Positions 17,939 to 25,454 of a stretch of 41,488 bases of DNA are shown here, piece after piece. The stretch spans positions 1 to 41,488 of the forward strand of contig CAYQZD010000024.1 in assembly GCA_964421875.1 (NCBI GenBank), in the 5' to 3' direction. This DNA is from CAYQZD01 sp964421875 (GTDB lineage: Bacteria; Electryoneota; Tariuqbacteria; Tariuqbacterales; Tariuqbacteraceae). Each line of letters starts with the position of its first letter. Positions within the stretch are counted from its first letter, which is position 1. The position numbers and the translations under genes are program-made. The notes beneath the pieces were generated by a model that ran no database searches, was not told the origin of the DNA, and worked only from the letters and a program-made list of their open reading frames with translations.

Positions 17939-18487
17939 TTAAGGCTTCGCTTTCACAGTAGCTGAGCAGGGCATGGGAGCGCCGGTGACGAAACAGACCG
18001 GCATCACCCCCTTGGTCATCACCCCGGCGCCGCCTGCGCCCAAATCGATATTCCCGGAAGCATTCACTTTACAGTTCGCACAGGTTATTTCCACATCGCC
18101 GTTCGATTCCACCATAATCTTCCCCGCCGCGTCTATTTTAATCCTCGCCTGTTCCGATTCTAAAATCATCGACATTGCGCCCGGCCCCTGGTCGGGGAAG
18201 AAGCCCTGGATGTAGGGCTTGCTATGGTCGCCATCCTCGAACCCCACCATCACCTCACTGTTCACAGCGGGGAGAAGAACCAGCCGCTTGGACGGCGTCC
18301 CCCACACCGACAGAATCCGGCACCGCGGAAGAAGCGACATCTCTGCGTTCAAAGGCTGCACATCGCAGGTGTATGCTCCCGCATCGACAGCGGTCACCGT
18401 GCCTTCCACGGGAAAACGCATATAAGGGGAAAGGTTAGGTCGAATTAGTTCAATGATTTTCCTGATATTGTCCAGCGGCTTCAGCAT
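17939..18487 (-). CDS. Baseplate assembly protein V / tail spike (gp45-like)
   Basis: A 182-residue central spike protein of the gpV/Mu gp45 type. The N-terminal OB-like domain (FPVEGTVTAVDAGAYTCDVQPLN, about 22-48; read in two parts around the gap) leads to VGFEDGDHSKPYIQGFF (about 81-97), a hallmark of gpV. It is followed by a repetitive beta-helix stretch (IKIDAAGKIMVESNGDVEI, then VNASGNIDLGAG) that forms the needle. The C-terminus is short. The start ATG overlaps the end of the hub gene, so translation is coupled. In the particle it would form the membrane-piercing trimer below the tail tube. Confidence 0.85.
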   Translation of the reverse strand: MLKPLDNIRKIIELIRPNLSPYMRFPVEGTVTAVDAGAYTCDVQPLNAEMSLLPRCRILSVWGTPSKRLVLLPAVNSEVMVGFEDGDHSKPYIQGFFPDQGPGAMSMILESEQARIKIDAAGKIMVESNGDVEITCANCKVNASGNIDLGAGGAGVMTKGVMPVCFVTGAPMPCSATVKAKP

Positions 18488-19254
18488 AAGTGCAATCCCA
18501 TCCTCGTCCGTCCGCCGTTACTCCAAGTATATTCTATCTTCTCCACGAAATAATCCTCACCATTAATTTCTATCACCTGGCTGTGCTGAATCGGGGAAAT
18601 CATGGTCAGCAGTTCCGAAAGCCCATCTTCGTTCAGTTGAAAGTTGATGATATTCACCCCGGTGGTGAAGACCGCCGCCGGTTCCTGCTGCAAATCCTTC
18701 CGCCCCCAGTGAAAGACGCCCTCCCGGATATAATCGAAATGCTCCTCGCCGGTTTCCCGATCGGCAATCGTGGTGAGGGAATCGATGCATTCCCGAACCG
18801 TGCGATTGAAGAAAGGAATCTGGTCGATGACCACTCCGCAGTCCTCAATCATTATCCTCAGCCCGGTATTACCCATCACAGCTTTCATTATTCCTGATAT
18901 GGTATCATCCTGGTAAGTCTGGAGAATCTTGGTCGCATTCAGAACCGTGTTGAAGTCGATTCCCCGGATTATCAAGGGATCGCTGTGATTCGAGTCCAAG
19001 ACCACTCCCCGGAAGATTTCGGTCAGCGCCCCGCCTTCATATCCCCAACTGATTGATAAATAATTCCCCTTTGCAATGGCTTCTCCCCGCGTTCCCTGAT
19101 GGTCTTCCAGCGCCATCCGGCAGGTATCCGCCTTCCCCCTGAGGTCTGAAATCACCGAAAACTCGGCGGTGAAGGGGCTGTAATCAACCTCATTCACCAG
19201 CGCCTTAATCACCGGTTTGAAAAAGTTAGGAATATTTTCCGCCACCCGGCGCAA
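18481..19254 (-). CDS. Baseplate hub / late control D-like protein
   Basis: A 257-residue hub protein of the gpD/gp27 family. The order of features (FTAEFSVISDLRGKADTCRM, then LSISWGYEG, then FRGVVLDSNHSDPLIIRG, then YVEKIEYTWSNGG-like C-terminus) fits the hub fold that connects tail tube and spike. The start is uncertain: TTG at 19254 or GTG at 19245, with CGAGG upstream (nearer optimal spacing for GTG). The sequence just 5' is AT-rich and belongs to the start of the amidoligase cassette, so the original leader was probably replaced. The 3' end overlaps the spike gene by seven bases. Confidence 0.8.
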   Translation of the reverse strand: MRRVAENIPNFFKPVIKALVNEVDYSPFTAEFSVISDLRGKADTCRMALEDHQGTRGEAIAKGNYLSISWGYEGGALTEIFRGVVLDSNHSDPLIIRGIDFNTVLNATKILQTYQDDTISGIMKAVMGNTGLRIMIEDCGVVIDQIPFFNRTVRECIDSLTTIADRETGEEHFDYIREGVFHWGRKDLQQEPAAVFTTGVNIINFQLNEDGLSELLTMISPIQHSQVIEINGEDYFVEKIEYTWSNGGRTRMGLHLC

Positions 19255-19269
19255 ACCTCGAATAATTAG

Positions 19270-19283
19270 CAGTTAAGTAACTG
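19270..19283. promoter_or_regulatory. 14-bp palindrome between divergent hub and amidoligase genes
   Basis: CAGTTA-AG-TAACTG is a perfect palindrome in the divergent intergenic region. It resembles in sequence style the GCAGTAA-C-TTACTGC dyad before the late promoter at 36160-36188. It is a possible operator for one regulator, by inference only. Confidence 0.35.
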
Positions 19284-19404
19284 TAAATAAATGAAATAAA
19301 TACAAAGAAAGTTCAGGAATGGCTTGACTTTTAATCATTTAAACTGCAAGTTAGGTCCAGAAGGATTAAGTAATTTAAAATCAATAAGATAAAGGATTTT
19401 CAAG

Positions 19405-20286
19405 ATGGAAAAGAAGGCAAACCTCGACGGCGAAAGATTCGGCATCGAATTCGAAACCGCCGGGCAGTCCCGCTCCAAGATAGCCCAGGCGGTCGCCGAG
19501 GCTACCGGCGGCAGAATCACCGCCCGCAACGTGGGACCCTACCAGGCCACGCTGGTGATGGACGAGAAGAACAGGGAATGGATAATCCACAACGACGCCA
19601 GCATCGCCACCATCAACCGCCACAGGGGAAGCGAAATCGTCAGCCCGGTACTGACCTACCCCGATGACATCGAGATGCTGAAGGCGGTCATCAGGAAGGT
19701 GAGGGAAACTGGAGTGGTTGTCCATCATTCTGCAGGAATCCACATACATGTCTCAGGGGAAAACCACACTGTAAAGAGCCTTAATAACCTGGCAAAAATG
19801 GTATACAAAAACGAGGATTTAATCTTCGATGCCTTGAATGTATCCCCTTCCAGAAGAAACCGGTGGGCGAAGCCCATGGAAGAGAACTTCATCGACAAGA
19901 TAGTCAATGACCGACCGCAGACTAAAGAGCAACTGAACGAAGCCTGGTTCGGAAGATACAACGGCTGCCCCGGACACTACTCTCGTGAAAGATACCGCGG
20001 CCTAAACTACGTCAACCTCTGGAGGTCGATTGAGACCATAGAATTCAGATATTTCAATGCCTCAATGAACTGTTTAAAGATAGTACCATGGATCCAGCTG
20101 TGCCTGGCGATGAGTGTGAAAGCCAAGAGCAGCAAATCCGCCAGCCACAAGAAAATCCAAACCGACAATCCCAAGTTCAATTTTAGAGTCTGGCTGGTGG
20201 CTGGACTGGGGATGGTGGGGAAGGAATTCAAGGACGCCCGCGAGACCTTGACCCAGAACCTCCCCGGCAACTCCGCCTGGCGCTAA
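19405..20286 (+). CDS. Amidoligase (glutamine-synthetase-like COOH-NH2 ligase)
   Basis: A 293-residue protein of the Amidoligase_2 family. The glutamine-synthetase-like active-site pattern is clear: FGIEFE (12-17), W59/D64, SEIVSP (76-81), the GIHIHV strand (111-116) and IEFRYF (212-217). These enzymes use ATP to join a carboxylate to an amine, forming amide or peptide bonds on peptides, proteins or small molecules. AAGGA lies eight bases before the ATG. It is followed 43 bp later by a GGCT-like gene in the same direction, a known association that suggests a modify-and-remove pair. It is on the plus strand inside minus-strand tail genes, with base composition like the phage. Confidence 0.88.
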   Translation: MEKKANLDGERFGIEFETAGQSRSKIAQAVAEATGGRITARNVGPYQATLVMDEKNREWIIHNDASIATINRHRGSEIVSPVLTYPDDIEMLKAVIRKVRETGVVVHHSAGIHIHVSGENHTVKSLNNLAKMVYKNEDLIFDALNVSPSRRNRWAKPMEENFIDKIVNDRPQTKEQLNEAWFGRYNGCPGHYSRERYRGLNYVNLWRSIETIEFRYFNASMNCLKIVPWIQLCLAMSVKAKSSKSASHKKIQTDNPKFNFRVWLVAGLGMVGKEFKDARETLTQNLPGNSAWR

Positions 20287-20329
20287 GCTGGCTTCAAAAA
20301 ACGAAATCACTTAACCCGGAGATAATAGA

Positions 20330-20797
20330 ATGAAAAAGAACAGGAAACAGAAAAGTAAATTGACCTTTTACTTCGCCTACGGCGCAAATCTGAATCTGAA
20401 TGGCATGGCTTATCGCTGCCCAGGCTTCAGACCCATCGCTCCGGCGGTATTAACTGATTACCGCTTCGCCTTCAAGGGGGTGGCGGATGTGGAGCCTGCG
20501 CCCGGCGAGAATGTCTACGGAGCGCTATACCTGCTCACACCGAAGCACATGAAATCCCTCGACTGCTTCGAAGGTTTTCCCAACCTTTATATCAAGAAAC
20601 AAGCTCTGGTGCGGATTCTTGATGGTCTGGAACCGGAGCATTTCACCTTAGCCACTATCTATGTGATGCGGAACAGCAATCACTATGCTGAGCCCGCCCG
20701 TCAGTATTTGGATACCATCCTCACCGGCTGCCGGCAGTGGAAACTACCGGAGGAATACCAGGAGGAAATTGTAAAAAGGCCTATCACCCGCACCTGA
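20330..20797 (+). CDS. Gamma-glutamylcyclotransferase (AIG2-like) family protein
   Basis: 155 residues with the GGCT fold signature: YFAYGANLN (14-22) for the substrate-binding loop, VYGALYLLT (62-70) and the catalytic glutamate E81 in LDCFEGFPNLYIKK. Family members cleave gamma-glutamyl amide bonds by cyclisation, releasing 5-oxoproline. Beside an amidoligase it could undo or trim the ligated group, or work on the next step of the same metabolite. CCGGAG precedes the ATG. It is the second gene of a three-gene plus-strand set. Confidence 0.85.
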   Translation: MKKNRKQKSKLTFYFAYGANLNLNGMAYRCPGFRPIAPAVLTDYRFAFKGVADVEPAPGENVYGALYLLTPKHMKSLDCFEGFPNLYIKKQALVRILDGLEPEHFTLATIYVMRNSNHYAEPARQYLDTILTGCRQWKLPEEYQEEIVKRPITRT

Positions 20798-20843
20798 AAA
20801 ACAAGGATGAAATCCTTTCACTCAAATAGAAGGAGAATTAACT

Positions 20844-21098
20844 ATGTCACGCATAATCGAACTTATCAGCGACAACGCCTGCTTCTACGGCGGTAGCTTC
20901 GCCGAAGCGGTGGAGGACATCCGCAAGTCGGCCTACTTCGAACGAGGCGTCCCGCGGGAAACCTATATCGAGCGCTTAGTTCAGCTAATCAATACCCGCT
21001 CCGGGTATGATATCCAGGTGACCGGCGAAACGGTCGAAGAAAAGGCGGAATCCCTGATTAAAGAACTCTGCCGGGTGGGTATCTTCAAGGAAGTATGA
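20844..21098 (+). CDS. Small protein of the amidoligase cassette
   Basis: 84 residues, unrecognised, probably alpha-helical (GSFAEAVEDIRKSAYFE, then AESLIKELCRVGIF). It is acidic and has no signal peptide. AAGGAG lies at ideal distance before the ATG, so it is very likely expressed. Being third behind an amidoligase and a cyclotransferase, it could be the peptide substrate or carrier, a regulator, or an unrelated passenger. The final ATGA overlaps a possible next frame at 21095. Confidence 0.65.
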   Translation: MSRIIELISDNACFYGGSFAEAVEDIRKSAYFERGVPRETYIERLVQLINTRSGYDIQVTGETVEEKAESLIKELCRVGIFKEV

Positions 21099-21289
21099 AT
21101 TACCAATCGAAGCCTCAACCAGAGGAATATCCTTCGCACGGCAATCACCGGAATTCCCCAAGGAGACCCTCGAATGAGGGTCTAACCGGTGTCATCACCG
21201 GCGGACTCGCCCTGATATTCCCCGCCCATAGCGGAAGCCTTCCCGGCGTTGAATCGATCCACCAGATAATTATCCGGTGGATTTTTTAA
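21095..21289 (+). CDS. Doubtful short frame overlapping the cassette's last gene
   Basis: A 64-codon frame begins in a 4-nt ATGA overlap with the 84-residue protein. The first 30 residues are polar and proline-rich, but from about 21183 it runs antisense through the minus-strand gene at 21182-21436. The overlap style suggests a once-coupled gene whose 3' part was replaced. It is probably a remnant. Confidence 0.25.
   Translation: MNYQSKPQPEEYPSHGNHRNSPRRPSNEGLTGVITGGLALIFPAHSGSLPGVESIHQIIIRWIF
21164..21183. terminator. Perfect 8-bp hairpin between convergent genes
   Basis: AGACCCTC (21164-21171), GAAT loop and GAGGGTCT (21176-21183) lie between the amidoligase cassette and the minus-strand 84-residue gene. 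Its right arm contains the latter's stop. No T-tract follows on either strand, so it is at best a weak terminator or RNA-end stabiliser. Confidence 0.4.
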
Positions 21290-21436
21290 TTCCTCCGGCA
21301 TGTTTTCATCGGCTTCCTGCGCCGCCTGCTGCTGGGCTTGCGCTTGTTCCAATAGTTGATTGGCGATGGAGTCGAACTCGGTCAAGGTCAAAGTGCAGAC
21401 CAAGTAGTCGTATTCCGGGTCGTAAAAAAATTTCAA
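21182..21436 (-). CDS. Phage hypothetical protein, probably 5'-truncated
   Basis: An 84-codon frame from a TTG at 21436 with no Shine-Dalgarno sequence. The body (FYDPEYDYLVCTLTLTEF, then a Gln/Ala-rich helix LLEQAQAQQQAAQ and a polar tail) has phage-like composition, while the sequence upstream of the TTG is AT-rich cassette DNA. It stands where a tail-tube-end or hub-adjacent gene would follow the tape measure. It is best seen as the surviving 3' part of a gene cut by the 21.4-23.1 kb insertion; the function is unknown. Confidence 0.45.
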   Translation of the reverse strand: MKFFYDPEYDYLVCTLTLTEFDSIANQLLEQAQAQQQAAQEADENMPEELKNPPDNYLVDRFNAGKASAMGGEYQGESAGDDTG

Positions 21437-21451
21437 AAATGGAGAAAAAAC

Positions 21452-21480
21452 TTGACTTTAATTATTTTTCAGCATATCAT
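21452..21480 (+). promoter_or_regulatory. Promoter of the lectin/barrel cassette
   Basis: TTGACT (21452-21457), 17-bp spacer, TATCAT (21475-21480), followed about 40 bp later by the AAGGAG of a tiny frame at 21521. This is the start of the AT-rich insert. Confidence 0.55.
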
Positions 21481-21520
21481 CTCATAAATAACGATATTTC
21501 AATATATAAGGAGAGGTATT

Positions 21521-21577
21521 ATGTCAACTGAAAAAATCGGTAGAGTCAAATCCGGTTCTGGAAAATCCTTATTTTAG
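21521..21577 (+). pseudogene. 18-codon frame with strong ribosome site, likely a gene remnant
   Basis: AAGGAG seven bases before ATG gives MSTEKIGRVKSGSGKSLF, then TAG. This wording resembles the start of widespread small bacterial proteins that continue with a VKWD-type segment, but nothing similar follows here. It may be the 5' stub of a small gene left after recombination, or a leader peptide for the next gene 127 bp downstream. Confidence 0.35.
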
Positions 21578-21703
21578 CCACGATAATTCTCTATAACTGA
21601 AAAGTGGTGAACTTAGAAACAGAATTTATCAACGCTCTCATTCATAATGTTAGTTATTCAAGACCTAAACAGAGTATTGAAAATATAAGACCTAGGAAAC
21701 AAG

Positions 21704-22987
21704 ATGTTTGTAAAATCAAAAAGTGTAATTTATATCTTCATCCTTGTGTATTTATTAATATTCTCATATTATCCATCCTTTGGTCAAGAACATTACGATA
21801 TCATATTAGAAGAGAATTTTGATAACAATGAACTCGGATGGTTTCAACTTGATAACAAGGATGTAAAATTAAAAATACAATCAGGTAAGTGTATATTTCA
21901 ACATAAAAGGGATTATGACGGTTATTTAACTTGGAATGGAGTTTTTGATGTAAGAGACAATCACAATTTTACAATCGAAAGCACAATAGATAAGAAAGAT
22001 GGACCAAACAATTTTGGATATGGAATTCTATGGGGCTTGAGGGATAAGGATAATTATTATTTTTTTCTTATCACAGGTGATGGTTATTATTTGTATGGAA
22101 AACAATTTAGAGGCAAATGGTATTTATCAGTAAAAACTGAATCCAAATATATCAATAATGGCAATTCCTCAAATAAACTTGCGGTAAGTAGATCTGATGA
22201 TCAAATTGAGTTATTTATTAATGACTCTCTAATTTGTGCAAGTGGATATGAAGGAATGTTTGGCAATAATATTGGATTTAGAGTAAACGGAAATGTGAAG
22301 ATTGAAATTGATAATTTACTGATTACTAAAGGGCCTGTAAAAAAAATATCCACAATTAATAAAAGAAAAAAATTCTTTGCTGTTTTAACATGTGGAGCAG
22401 GATTTGCGGGCAGCATTACTCAAGAAGCGGTTGCAGGTTTCTCAGAAACAAAATTCAACGGTGGTAATTCTTCTTTCTTAGGAGTTAGAATGGGGATATT
22501 GCAGGATGATGGAGATTCCATATTTGTAGGGTGGACTATAGATATTTCGCATTATCGTTTCCCAATGAAGTTGGAAGAAGAAGGATTGTACTTTGGTGAT
22601 GTCGGAATGCACTGGACTATGTTTACTCCTGGTGTTATGGCGATTACCGAATCTGAAGGCAGTGGCGGTTGCTTTTTTTTAGGTCTTCTGGGATTGGGAA
22701 AAGGGCATAACTGGTTTGTGAAAAGCCCTGAATTTAGTAATTTCGAAGAGGAAGTCGGCGCAACAATCTCAGTGCAGATTGATGATTCATTTATTTATGC
22801 CATTCTCCCCTGTCGATTAGATTTTATTTTTCTAAGACATTTTGCCTTTGGACTTAATTTTTCTGGATTTCTTGCTTCAAATGCAAGAACCAAATGGCGA
22901 GCAGACGGTGGAGTGATACATGATATTGATAAATTTCATCTCAGCAATTGGCAGATTTTAGGCACTTTTAGCGTTATACTATTTTGA
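21704..22987 (+). CDS. Exported lectin-like / outer-membrane-barrel protein
   Basis: 427 residues. A signal peptide of about 28 residues (hydrophobic YIFILVYLLIFSYYPSFG) is followed by a concanavalin A-like beta-sandwich. This runs from ENFDNNELGWFQL (about 36) through GYGILWGLRDKDNYYFF (about 101) to IEIDNLL (about 203). A basic linker, KKISTINKRKKF, then leads to a C-terminal glycine- and aromatic-rich region (about 225-427) ending in ILF, consistent with an outer-membrane barrel. It would be a surface glycan-binding protein. It is strongly AT-rich, opposite in strand to the tail genes, and adjoins the cut tape-measure gene. AGGAAA precedes the ATG. The role in the phage or lysogen is unknown. 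Confidence 0.72.
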   Translation: MFVKSKSVIYIFILVYLLIFSYYPSFGQEHYDIILEENFDNNELGWFQLDNKDVKLKIQSGKCIFQHKRDYDGYLTWNGVFDVRDNHNFTIESTIDKKDGPNNFGYGILWGLRDKDNYYFFLITGDGYYLYGKQFRGKWYLSVKTESKYINNGNSSNKLAVSRSDDQIELFINDSLICASGYEGMFGNNIGFRVNGNVKIEIDNLLITKGPVKKISTINKRKKFFAVLTCGAGFAGSITQEAVAGFSETKFNGGNSSFLGVRMGILQDDGDSIFVGWTIDISHYRFPMKLEEEGLYFGDVGMHWTMFTPGVMAITESEGSGGCFFLGLLGLGKGHNWFVKSPEFSNFEEEVGATISVQIDDSFIYAILPCRLDFIFLRHFAFGLNFSGFLASNARTKWRADGGVIHDIDKFHLSNWQILGTFSVILF

Positions 22988-23077
22988 ATATGACTGCAAA
23001 TTGAATCGTCAATATATTGAATTATCAACATTTTGTAATAAAAAGGTCGTTAGAGAAATATATTTTACTCATTTAAA

Positions 23078-24703
23078 TCATGTTAAACCCGCCAGGCGCA
23101 GCAGCGGCGCTCTTCCACCTTCGAACTGCGAATTCCAATCCACAAACCACCCGGTTACCGCCTTGACGACTTTACCGACCACATCCACCACCAGCGTTTT
23201 TATACCGATGAAAACCGGCTTGATCCAGGCCCACAGCGCTTTCATCGCCACACTGAAGGCTGCGACCGTGTCCCGGATGCCCAGAAAATTAGACTTGAAG
23301 GCGATGTAGAGCAGCGCAATCGCCCCGATGATGGGCAGGAAGGGCGCGATTACCGCCCACAAAGTGCTAACTACCCCCCACAGCGCTGCGGTGAAGGTGA
23401 TCGAACCCGCCGTGCCGATTCCCAGTCCCACCGCCAGGTTGATCATACCGGTTACCAGCAGTCCCGCCATACCTGCCGCCATCGCCAATCCCCCGGCGAC
23501 CACCAACAGCGCCCCTCCGACAGCCATAGTCACCAGTCCCACCTTGGTCAATATGGGATGCGCTTCCATAAACAGCCGGAACTTATCCGCAATTCCGGTT
23601 ACGACTTCCATCAGCTTCATCCCAATGGGGAGCAGGATTTCCCCGATGTGCATGGTCACCCCGGAAAGCGCCGACTTCATCAGTTCCCACTTTCCGACAG
23701 GAGTGCGCTTGACGATGTTTTCGAATTCAGCGGCGCTCACCGCCCCCTTTTCAATCTCCATCCGCAGCTTCATCACTTCTCCCCTGGAGATGTTCAAAAG
23801 CGGAATCAAAGCCTTGGCGCCGATCATTCCGGTAATTTTCGTCAGCTTAATCAGCTTCTGCTCCTCTGACAGATTCTTCATCGCCGCCTGCATATCGAAC
23901 ATGACCTCGATGAAGTCCCGCTGTTTGCCGGTGGCTTTATCGTAAACCTCCACATTCAGGGATTTATTCACCTTGTCAGCCTGAGTGTATATCTGGGTCA
24001 TCGCTCGGGCCAGACGGGTGCCTCCTATCGACCCCTTCTGCCCCCGGTCGGCTAAAAGCCCCAGCAGAGTAATCTGCGTCGCCATGCTCTGGTTCATGGC
24101 GGGAATCCCGGCGTTGGCCGATTTCATCGCTTCCTTCAGTGACGAAATATCGAAGGCGGTTCTGCTCACAATGGTGGTGAACATATCCGCCAGCTTGGTC
24201 GCCTGCGAAACCGGGGCGCCGAAAGACTTCAAAGTGGTGACCAACATCTCCCCGGCGTCTGCCATCTCTATCTGGTGCGCGGTGGCGAAGCTCAAGGTCT
24301 GCGCCATGATGCCGGTCTTTTGACCCACCTGCTCCGCGGTCATTCCCAACCGAATCAGGGCTTCCTGACCGGAAGCCACCTGTGTAGCGGTGAACAGGGT
24401 AGTGGCGCCCAGGTACTTCGCCGTCTCCGCCATCTGCGCAACCTGCTCAGATGTAGCTCCAGCTAACGCTCCGGCGCGGTCGATCTGGGTGGCGAACTTG
24501 CCCGCCTGAATCACCATCGGCGCCAAAACGCCGACTATCGCTCCGCCCGCCGCCGCCATCCCGGCGCCCATCTTCAGCATCGTCTTGGAACGCTGCTCCA
24601 GCCGGTCCATCGCAGAAACCGCATCGTCCACCGCCCCGCCTAAGGTGGAAGTCCCCGCAATCTTGATGTTGATGAACTGGGTGAAGCCCTGCAGCATGCT
24701 CAT
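23078..24703 (-). CDS. Tail tape-measure protein, truncated at the C-terminus
   Basis: A 541-residue TP901-type tape measure. Features are the conserved TMP core at about residues 70-260 (LAGATSEQVAQMAETAKYLG, then SMATQITLLGLLADRGQKG, then GGTRLARAM) and a long hydrophobic alpha-helical region at about 365-475 with repeated GLV/AVGG segments. Tape measures set tail length and usually run further. This one ends abruptly in RAPLLRLAGLT exactly where AT-rich insert DNA starts (about 23080). The start ATG (24703) lacks a Shine-Dalgarno sequence because the three-TM cassette lies immediately upstream. If expressed, the tail would be short or assembly would fail. Confidence 0.85.
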   Translation of the reverse strand: MSMLQGFTQFINIKIAGTSTLGGAVDDAVSAMDRLEQRSKTMLKMGAGMAAAGGAIVGVLAPMVIQAGKFATQIDRAGALAGATSEQVAQMAETAKYLGATTLFTATQVASGQEALIRLGMTAEQVGQKTGIMAQTLSFATAHQIEMADAGEMLVTTLKSFGAPVSQATKLADMFTTIVSRTAFDISSLKEAMKSANAGIPAMNQSMATQITLLGLLADRGQKGSIGGTRLARAMTQIYTQADKVNKSLNVEVYDKATGKQRDFIEVMFDMQAAMKNLSEEQKLIKLTKITGMIGAKALIPLLNISRGEVMKLRMEIEKGAVSAAEFENIVKRTPVGKWELMKSALSGVTMHIGEILLPIGMKLMEVVTGIADKFRLFMEAHPILTKVGLVTMAVGGALLVVAGGLAMAAGMAGLLVTGMINLAVGLGIGTAGSITFTAALWGVVSTLWAVIAPFLPIIGAIALLYIAFKSNFLGIRDTVAAFSVAMKALWAWIKPVFIGIKTLVVDVVGKVVKAVTGWFVDWNSQFEGGRAPLLRLAGLT

Positions 24704-24709
24704 GATATT

Positions 24710-24738
24710 TTGCTTTTATTAAAAAAATAACATATTTT
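24710..24738 (+). promoter_or_regulatory. Promoter of the three-TM cassette
   Basis: TTGCTT (24710-24715), 17-bp spacer, TATTTT (24733-24738), about 45 bp before the three-TM gene. The region is AT-rich and begins seven bases after the tape-measure start codon. Confidence 0.4.
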
Positions 24739-24783
24739 TAATACGAGAATAAAAGCGTAATTTCTAATTCTTCAGGGTGTAAG

Positions 24784-25248
24784 ATGAACGAAAAACTCGA
24801 AATCCTCTATGATGTTGGTAAAACCGCCTTCGAAATTCAAATTGCCAATTATCGTGCTATAGACACTAAAAGTTCAATATTATTAGCCTTATTTGGATTA
24901 ATACTCTTGGAAAGTCTCTCGAATATATGCCAAAATGACATCACATATTATCCCTTAATCCTATCAACAATATTATCCTTTGTAGGCATAATTCTCTCTT
25001 TGTGTATAATGAGAGTCCATAAATTAAAAATCCCTTTTGATAAACTGGATGAATTCCAGAATCTCTATGAATCGAATGTTAAAAGTGATGATATGGTCGC
25101 CCAAGTTTTCGCTAACCTCAAGGGAACTACAGAATTCAACAAGAGTATAATAGATAGCAAAGTTATATATTTGAAAAGAGCGTATTATCTGCTCATCGGC
25201 GCAGTAGTAATTTTTTCAATTTCAATACTTATTAAGAAACTTATATGA
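24784..25248 (+). CDS. Three-TM membrane protein of Pycsar/SLATT-effector-like topology
   Basis: 154 residues with membrane helices at about 31-47, 56-76 and 134-151 and a roughly 55-residue cytoplasmic segment between the second and third. The IDTKSSILLALFGLI stretch at the first helix resembles the DxKAxILL pattern of DUF5706 (Pycsar transmembrane effector) and SLATT-type proteins. Those are membrane-disrupting effectors in nucleotide-signalling defence. No cyclase or sensor gene is present, so the function is only suggested by shape. AGGGTG precedes the ATG. The ATGA overlap with the next gene implies co-translation. It is inserted between tail-chaperone and tape-measure genes on the opposite strand. 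Confidence 0.68.
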   Translation: MNEKLEILYDVGKTAFEIQIANYRAIDTKSSILLALFGLILLESLSNICQNDITYYPLILSTILSFVGIILSLCIMRVHKLKIPFDKLDEFQNLYESNVKSDDMVAQVFANLKGTTEFNKSIIDSKVIYLKRAYYLLIGAVVIFSISILIKKLI

Positions 25249-25451
25249 GTGGCAAAAAAGTAAATCAACAAACACAAAACACCTCTGATACTGGTAATAA
25301 TTCGCAAGATGCTGGAAACAAGCCTGCAGATCCCGGTTCGCAGACTACACCTATTCCAGATCCCAAGCCTGCTTTAATTGGAACAATGCAGGAAGGTCTG
25401 CAGAATTATGAAAAAAAAGGAATAATTACTGAGTCTTCCCAAAAGAAGTAA
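25245..25451 (+). CDS. Small disordered partner of the three-TM protein
   Basis: 68 residues, rich in Asn, Gln, Pro, Asp and Lys, predicted to be disordered apart from a short helix near residues 46-58 (ALIGTMQEGLQNYEKK). It begins in the ATGA overlap with the three-TM gene and ends three bases before the convergent stop of the tail-chaperone extension. It could be an antitoxin-like or regulatory partner, but the sequence gives no direct evidence. Confidence 0.6.
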   Translation: MSGKKVNQQTQNTSDTGNNSQDAGNKPADPGSQTTPIPDPKPALIGTMQEGLQNYEKKGIITESSQKK

Positions 25452-25454
25452 TCA

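Larger units (their letters stand above)
19405..21098 (+). other. Amidoligase/GGCT/small-protein cassette
   Basis: Three plus-strand genes with individual ribosome sites and gaps of 43-46 bp, inserted between hub and the gene after the tape measure. Base composition is like the phage. It is probably one transcription unit, but a clear promoter was not found in 19284-19404. Confidence 0.7.
24784..25451 (+). other. Three-TM / small-protein cassette
   Basis: Two plus-strand genes overlapping by 4 nt, AT-rich, inserted between the tail chaperone and tape-measure genes. They probably form one co-translated unit. Confidence 0.65.

Noticed and set aside
23328..23945. 205-codon plus-strand frame opposite the tape measure
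   Set aside because: Antisense shadow; Pro/Ser/Thr-rich, no start signals.
24784..25451. Complete Pycsar anti-phage system
   Set aside because: Only an effector-like membrane protein is present; no nucleotide cyclase is encoded nearby.
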